This document shows, piece after piece, positions 58,340 to 64,000 of a DNA stretch of 64,000 bases. The notes beneath the pieces are model-generated. The model was not told the origin of the DNA. It did no database searches and saw only the letters and a program-made list of their open reading frames with translations. The DNA lies in NCBI GenBank assembly GCA_023362775.1, contig JALMGJ010000001.1:96461501-96525500 (forward strand). Direction: 5' to 3'. The position numbers and the translations under genes are program-made. How positions within the stretch are numbered: position 1 is the first letter of the stretch; every line of letters begins with the position of its first letter. This DNA is from Charina bottae (Eukaryota; Chordata; Lepidosauria; Squamata; Charinaidae).

Positions 58340-58585
58340 TGTGAGAGCCAGTTTGGTGTAATGGTTAAGGCATCAGGCTAGAAAATGGGAGACTGTGAGT
58401 TCTAGTTCCGCCTTAGGCACAACGCCAGCTGGGGGACCTTGGGCCAGTCCCTCTCTCTCAGCCCTAGGAAGGAGGCAATGGCAAAGCACTTCTGAAAAAC
58501 CTTGCCAAGAAAATTGTAGGGACTTGTCCGGCAGTCTCCAAGAATCAGACACGATTGAACGGATAAAATATGTGTGTGTGTGTCT
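58340..58585 (+). mobile_element. tRNA-derived SINE of a second family, with BovB-like tail
   Basis: Head TGTGAGAGCCAGTTTGGTGT with A-box-like TGGTGTAATGGTTAAGG and B-box-like AGTTCTAGTTCC. The middle reads GACCTTGGGCCAGTCCCTCT; the 3' end reads AATCAGACACGATTGAACGG, close to the BovB 3' end, then a (GT)n tail. It follows the BovB fragment directly. Confidence 0.8.
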
Positions 58586-58589
58586 GTGT

Positions 58590-59819
58590 ATTTAATAATT
58601 CTCCCTGTCATATTAAAAAAGTACAACTCAGTGGCAATTCTGGGAGGGGTTCTCAGGGTCATACCAAGCCTTTGGAGGGCCCCAGGCTGTGAATGTGTGC
58701 TGTGTGTCACTGTGCCCTTAACTGTTTTCTGGGGGCTTGGGGGGAAGAGGAGTAACAATACATTGTACCTACTTAATTTAAGATGTTCCCCCTGCCTTAG
58801 GATGGGCTGTTTTTGAATGTCAGGAATCTATTTGCAACTCTCATGGATATGCAGTAAAGTTGGATGATCTCTTTCCTCTTGTTATCATCCAGGTGGCTTT
58901 GGGAAATCCACAAGGAGTGGTTGAAGGCCATAGTTCTCTCATATTAATTGCTCATCTTGTTTAGGTCTTTACCATTTGAACCGCATTTCTGGCAATATCC
59001 CTAAGAAACTCTGCATGTAGCAGGCAATATTGGGGTCAAATTAGGATCTTTATTATGTAATGCCATAAATGCACTTTACAAAATATATTACTTTTAAAAC
59101 AGAAATGAATTTCAGAACCTGGCAACCACTGAAAGCCTCTGTGACTCATTTATATAAAAGATGAAATGGCATTTTGGAACCTGCCTTAAGATACTGTAAA
59201 GATACAGGCAAAGTTAGTATCATACACCATATACCTCATTACTTTTGGAACCCCAGTTCTAAGAGGGAAGGAAGGATAATTTGGCCTTGTTTATCAAAGG
59301 GACAGTGATTGTCTCCAGACCATCTTTCCCCATCCTGGTATCGTCTAGAAGTGTTGGACTACGGTTCCTGGAATTTCCAGCCAGCATGGCCTTTGGCTGC
59401 CTTTTTTGATAAGACCAAAAGACTATCTGGCCCATTTCTCTGCCTCTGACTATGGCCAGGTAAGGAAGCTACAGAATAGGCAAGACAAAAAGATTTACCC
59501 CTTTGCTCCCAGTAGACCACATTGATTGCTCTGGTAGAGAACTGCTGGCAAGACTGGGATAAGGGAATGTGACCCTCCTGGTCTTCCTGAATCTCTCATT
59601 GGACTTTTCGTTGGTTCTCCTTCTGTCAGCCCCACTAGGTAGAACAGTCAGGAAATCAACTCCCAGGAAGGTTAAAGCTACTTTTATTGAGATTGGCTAT
59701 AATAACAGAATCTTGCAAGTCTGATTGTGTTGTATTTCCTCCCCCTTCTTATACTCCAGTGAATTAGGGAGGTGTCTGCCTGAGCCACTCTGGACTTTAA
59801 AAATATTTCAGCTCCTTTT
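58590..59819. other. Intron or intergenic, nothing recognised
   Basis: Nothing recognised. Confidence 0.4.
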
Positions 59820-59827
59820 GCCTAGAT

Positions 59828-60124
59828 CAGGGGTCCCCAACCTGTGGGCCGTGGCCCACTCGTGGGCTGCTGCCTGTTAGAAAGTGGGCCGCGGGGCTCC
59901 CGCCTGCAAACCCCGCCCCTTGGTGCGCGTGATTACCCTGCCCCCGGTGTGCACGATTGGCTCCCGCCTGCAATCCCCGCCCCCCGGTATGCGCGACTGG
60001 CTCCCGCCTGCAAACCCCGCCCCCCAATGTACACGATTGGCTCCCGCCTGCAAATCCCCCCCAGTCCATGGAAAAATTGTCTTCCACGACCGGTCCCTGG
60101 TGCCAAAAAGGTTGGGGACCGCTG
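59828..60124. mobile_element. hAT-type MITE with internal GC-rich minisatellite
   Basis: Starts CAGGGGTCCCCAACCTGTGG and ends AAGGTTGGGGACCGCTG, imperfect terminal inverted repeats. Exact 8-bp duplication GCCTAGAT at 59820-59827 and 60125-60132. The interior holds three to four units of about 50 bp built on GGCTCCCGCCTGCAAACCCC (59895-60060). Confidence 0.9.
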
Positions 60125-60184
60125 GCCTAGATAATGTTTCCTGCATATTTCTGTCAAGGTCATCTTCCTTATTCTCTATATTTT

Positions 60185-61328
60185 TTTTCTGTAGAGGTGG
60201 TTCCAGTTGGTAGGGGGGAATGGTTGAACCTTCGGGTCCTTCACTATGGGGTGCTATAGGGCTCGATGCTGTCCCCACTCCTATTCAACATCTGCATGAA
60301 GGTTCTGGTATGAAGCTGGGTATCATCAGTACATTGATAATATCCAGTTGTATATCTCATCCCCTGTCCAAATAGGTTATATTACTGAAGTGCTGTTGTG
60401 GTGCCTGGATGCTGTTAGGGTCTGGATAGGGAGGGACAAGCTCAGCCAGATGGAATGACTTTGGGTTAAGAAGCCAGCCAATTCCAGGGATATTAGATCT
60501 CTGGTTCTGGATGGGGTCACCCTCCCCTGTTCTGAACTGGCTTTGAGGGATTCTTCTGGAGTCATGGCTCCTACTTGTAGAGCAGGTAACAGTGATGGCC
60601 AGGAGGGTCTTTACACAACTGCACCATGTGTGCCAATTACAGTGTTTCCTGGAGCAGTAGGCTCTGGTCACAGACACTCATGTTTTGGTCACTTGTTGCT
60701 TGGACTAGTGCAATGTGCTTTATATGGATCTGCCCTTGAAGACCACTTGTAAATTATAGCTGGTCCAGAATTCAGCCACTCAAGTAATTATGAGTGTTTA
60801 CCTAAGTAACACCTCTACTTCAGGAACTACACCGGATACCAGTTGGCTTCTTGAAGGTACTTGTTGTCATCTTCAAAGCCCTACATGGTCAAGACCTGGG
60901 TTTCTTTTGGTTTACCAATTGCCAGTGGTATCTGCTTGTCTGGTAAGATCAGGAAAGGTAGGTTCCTCTGGGTCCTTCCTTTCATGGAATACCATCAGTA
61001 GGGATTTGGAAGTAGATGTTCTCAATTGTTGCCCCCTCCCCCTTTTTTGGAAGAGCATTTCTCCTAAAATTAGCTCCAGTCCTGCTGAGATTAAAACCTG
61101 GCTATTCTCGCAGACCTTGGGAACTGGCCTCTTATGAAGTGGATCCCTCAGTGGGAGTATCTATGTAAGTGAGTTTTTAGTATTCCTTGGTTCATGAAGG
61201 GATAATGTTATACAGTAATGCTATTGTTTTGTAATTGTTTATTATTAGTTTAACCCTGTTTACAAAAATTTGGTATGTAAGCTGCTTAGAAGTAGCAATG
61301 ACTGGAGAGGCATATAAGCCTAGTTAAA
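60185..61328 (+). mobile_element. L2-like LINE, old, 5'-truncated
   Basis: Follows the RT and C-terminal region of the neighbouring younger copy with many stops and frameshifts: GTGCTATAGGGCTCGATGCT (equivalent of VLQGSVLSP), a YIDNIQLYIS counterpart of YADDTQLYIS (60331-60360), and a 3' UTR ending near TAAGCTGCTTAGAAGTAGCA (61278-61297). Confidence 0.8.
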
Positions 61329-61329
61329 T

Positions 61330-63932
61330 GTGAGGCCGGATGTGAGACCCTGTTTTTCAAGTTGGGTGCCCGGGAACAGTTGGGAGTGTTGCTACTGTAC
61401 CAGCCTCCCTGCTGCGTAGCAACCTCCCTGCCTGAGCTGCTGGAGGCCATCTCAGGGTTGGCAGTGGAGCTCCCGAGGCTTATGGTCCTGGGGGACTTCA
61501 ACTTGCCATCCCTGGGACGTGCCTCGGAGGCAGCTCGGGAGTTCATGGCTACCATGACAGCCATGGGCCTGTCCCAGATTATTCAAGACCCGACATGAGA
61601 CAGTGGACTCACTCCGGACTTAGTTTTCTTGTCAGAGCAATGGCAAAGTGACCTGAGGGGAGAGTTAGACCTATCCCCGTTGGCATGGTCAGTTCACGCC
61701 CTGGTGACCTGGAGATTCTCTTATGCCATCCCACTCCGCAGGGAGGCAGGACCTATTTGTTTGGTCCGCCCCCGGTGACTTATGGACCCAATGAGGTTTC
61801 AGAAGGAGCTGGGGGTAATACCCGAGGATCTGCTGCACAGTCCAGCGGAGACCCTGGCCGCAGCCTGGAATAGGGAGGCGGCCGGAGCCTTGGACAGGAC
61901 CGCGCCAATGCGACCTCTCCAGCCCCATTCAAACCATCACTCCCCGTGGTTCATGGAGGAGTTGAGGGTCCTGAAGAGGGTGAAGAGACGTCTAGAGCAT
62001 CGCTGGAGAAAGACAAAGGCTGAATCGGACCAAACACAATCTAGAGCTGCTATTAAGGCCTACCTTGTGGCGGTAAGAGCGGCGAAACGTGAATATTTCT
62101 CCGCTCTTATTGCACCCACAGAATGCCGTCCGACGGCCCTGTTCAAGATTACTCGATCTCTCTTGGGCAAGGTGGAGTCAATGACCCACCTACAGGGCCG
62201 CGCGGAAGAGTTTTCGGAGCATCTGCAGGATAAAATTGCTCGGATTCGTTCTAAATTGGACTCCAAGCATGAAGCAAAGTCTGAGGAGATGCCAGAAGAG
62301 CAGTCTTGCCTTGTTATTTGGGAAAGGTTTGATCCTGTTGGTCCTGAGGAAGTGGACAGGATCCTCCAGACTGTAAATGCCACCACATGCCATCTAGACC
62401 CGTGCCCTTCCTGGCTGGTAAAATCTTCCAGGGAGGTGACTTGCAGGTGGGTCCAGGTGATGGTTAATACACCCTTGATGGAGGGGGTGTTCCCAACTGC
62501 CTTTAAGGAGGCATTGGTGCACCCCCTCCTCAAGAAGACATCCCTGGACCCTACCATCTTGGACAATTTTCGTCCTGTCTCCCACCTTCCCTTTTTGGGA
62601 AAGGTGGTTGAGAAAGTGGTGGCGTTGCAGCTTCAGAGGATTCTGGATGAAGCGGATTATCTGGACCCCTTTCAGTCGGGTTTCAGGCTGGGATATGGGA
62701 TGGAGACTGCATTGGTCGCACTTATGGATGACCTCTGACGGGAGCAGGATGGAGGCAATGCATCCATCCTGGCTCTCTTGGATCTCTCAGTGGCTTTCGA
62801 TACCATCGACCATGGCATCCTTTTGGGGCGGCTCAGGGAGTTGGGGGTGGGCGGCATAGTTCTGCGCTGGTTCACCTCCTTCCTCCGGGGCCGTTCCCAG
62901 TCGGTGGTGATAGGAGAGGAGAGATCTGACCCACGACCTCTCTTGTGTGGAGTGCTGCAGGGGTCGGTTCTCTCTCCTCTCCTATTTAACATCTACATGA
63001 AACCGCTGGGTGAGATCATCCGTCACCATGGGGTGAGGTATCATCAATATGCTGATGATACTCAATTGTATATCTCCATCCCAGGTGAAGTAAGTGATGC
63101 AGTCGCTGCCCTGTCTCAGTGCCTGCGGGCTGTGGGGGCCTGGATGGGGAGCAACAGTCTTCAGCTGAACCCTGGCAAGACTGAGTGGCTGTGGATAGAT
63201 GGCCCCGCGTCATCTGGGAAGTTGTCAACTTTGGTTCTGGATGGGGTGGCACTACCCCATTCGGAACCGGTGCAGAACTTGGGGGTGGTCCTGGACTCAT
63301 GACTCCTGCTCAAAGAGCAGGTGGCAGTCGTGGCTAGGAGGGCCTTTGCACAGCTTCGGCTTGTGTACCAGTTACGCCCATTCCTGGACCGCGATACCTT
63401 CTGAACGGTCACTCATGCTCTTGTCATCTCCCACATAGACTATTGCAATACGCTGTACATGGGGCTACCCTTGAAGAATATCTGGAAGCTACAGCTGGTG
63501 CAGAATGCGGCCGCGTGGGCAATTTTAGGTGCATCAAGATCAGCACATATAACACCCCTGCTCCGCGAGCTGCATTGGGTGCCGGTTTGCTTCCGGATCC
63601 AATTCAAGGTGTTGGTTATTACCTTTAAAGCCCTACATGGCATGGGACCAGGATATCTGAGGGACCGTCTTATCCCCATATCATCAGCCTGCCCCACCCG
63701 ATCATTCAGAGAGGGCTTGCTGTGGACCCCATCAATAACGGAATTTCATCTAGTGGGGTCCAGGAGGCGGGCCTTCTCTGTAGTAGCGCCTGCCCTTTGG
63801 AATATCTTGCCCCCAGAGTTGAGGCAGGTTTCCTCCCTCCCGACCTTTAGGAAAGATCTGAAAACCTGGTTCTGCCGCCTAGCGTGGGAGGGGAAAAGTA
63901 ACAGCTCCTCCTGGGGGTGGTTAATATCATAA
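61330..63932 (+). pseudogene. L2-like endonuclease/reverse transcriptase, one frame with five TGA stops
   Basis: A single reading frame runs from about 61329 to 63932 with no frameshift. The end of the endonuclease is followed by RT motifs HPLLKKTSLDP, NFRPVSHLP, FQSGFR, LSVAFDTIDHGI (62784-62820), GVLQGSVLSPLLFN (62949-62990) and the catalytic YADDTQLYIS (63048-63077). The C-terminal domain has SHIDYCNTLYMGLP, ALHGMGPGYLRDRL and APALWNILPPELR. TGA codons occur at 61596, 61776, 62736, 63300 and 63402. Because of these stops and the missing 5' part, no functional protein can be made. Confidence 0.9.
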
Positions 63933-64000
63933 TGTCCTCCCTATTATTGAGACACTTGCCGGATTGGATTTTGTATTTATTATGTTATTAATTTGTAATT
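61330..64000 (+). mobile_element. L2-like LINE, young, 5'-truncated, runs to window edge
   Basis: Begins inside the endonuclease (LGDFNLPSLGR at 61485-61520) and carries the full RT and C-terminus, then 3' UTR up to the window end, where TTTATTATGTTATTAATTTG suggests the tail is near. It abuts the older copy at 61328. Confidence 0.9.

Noticed and set aside
59827..60278. Overlapping frames with repeated Gly/Arg or Pro/Cys peptides
   Set aside because: Translations of the minisatellite inside a hAT-type MITE.

Overview
The window is vertebrate nuclear DNA, almost certainly from a squamate reptile (lizard or snake; I cannot go finer). Evidence: spliced genes with GT-AG introns, several BovB LINE copies including one full-length copy, Sauria-type tRNA SINEs ending in ACCTTT, a Penelope-like element, L2/CR1 LINEs with microsatellite tails, and several hAT-type MITEs with 8-bp target duplications. 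No prokaryotic or viral genes were seen apart from one probable endogenous-retrovirus-type solo LTR. Host genes, all on the + strand: (1) the last two coding exons of RNF43, a transmembrane E3 ligase that down-regulates Wnt/Frizzled (5373-6821 and 8109-8152), with the RING and ectodomain exons lying upstream of the window; (2) a complete SUPT4H1 gene, encoding the Spt4 subunit of the DSIF elongation factor (five coding exons, 16564-29105, 117 aa, poly(A) signal at 29356); (3) a CpG-island promoter with a putative first coding exon ending in a splice donor at 53047/53048. The order RNF43 > SUPT4H1 on one strand matches the mammalian locus, where TSPOAP1 comes next, so the third gene is a candidate TSPOAP1 first exon, by position rather than by clear homology. 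Layout: 1-8152 RNF43 3' part, with an antisense, decayed full-length BovB in an intron; 8153-16400 intergenic (degenerate L2, a probable solo LTR, a SINE nested in a BovB tail, a 33-bp-arm hairpin); 16400-29361 SUPT4H1, whose introns hold an internally deleted BovB, L2/CR1 3' ends, a MITE and a dead mariner; 29650-51800 a repeat-rich intergenic block containing two Penelope-like insertions with inverted terminal repeats (31573-35276) and a full-length BovB (41328-44546) with an uninterrupted 1010-codon ORF and 15-bp target duplications; 51870-53050 CpG island; 53050-64000 probable intron with L2/CR1, hAT-type MITEs and, at the right edge, a young L2-like LINE whose single 2.6-kb frame is broken only by five TGA codons. 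The parts most worth a second look are the intact BovB, the Penelope-like elements with hammerhead-ribozyme-like motifs inside their inverted repeats, and the isolated hairpins.
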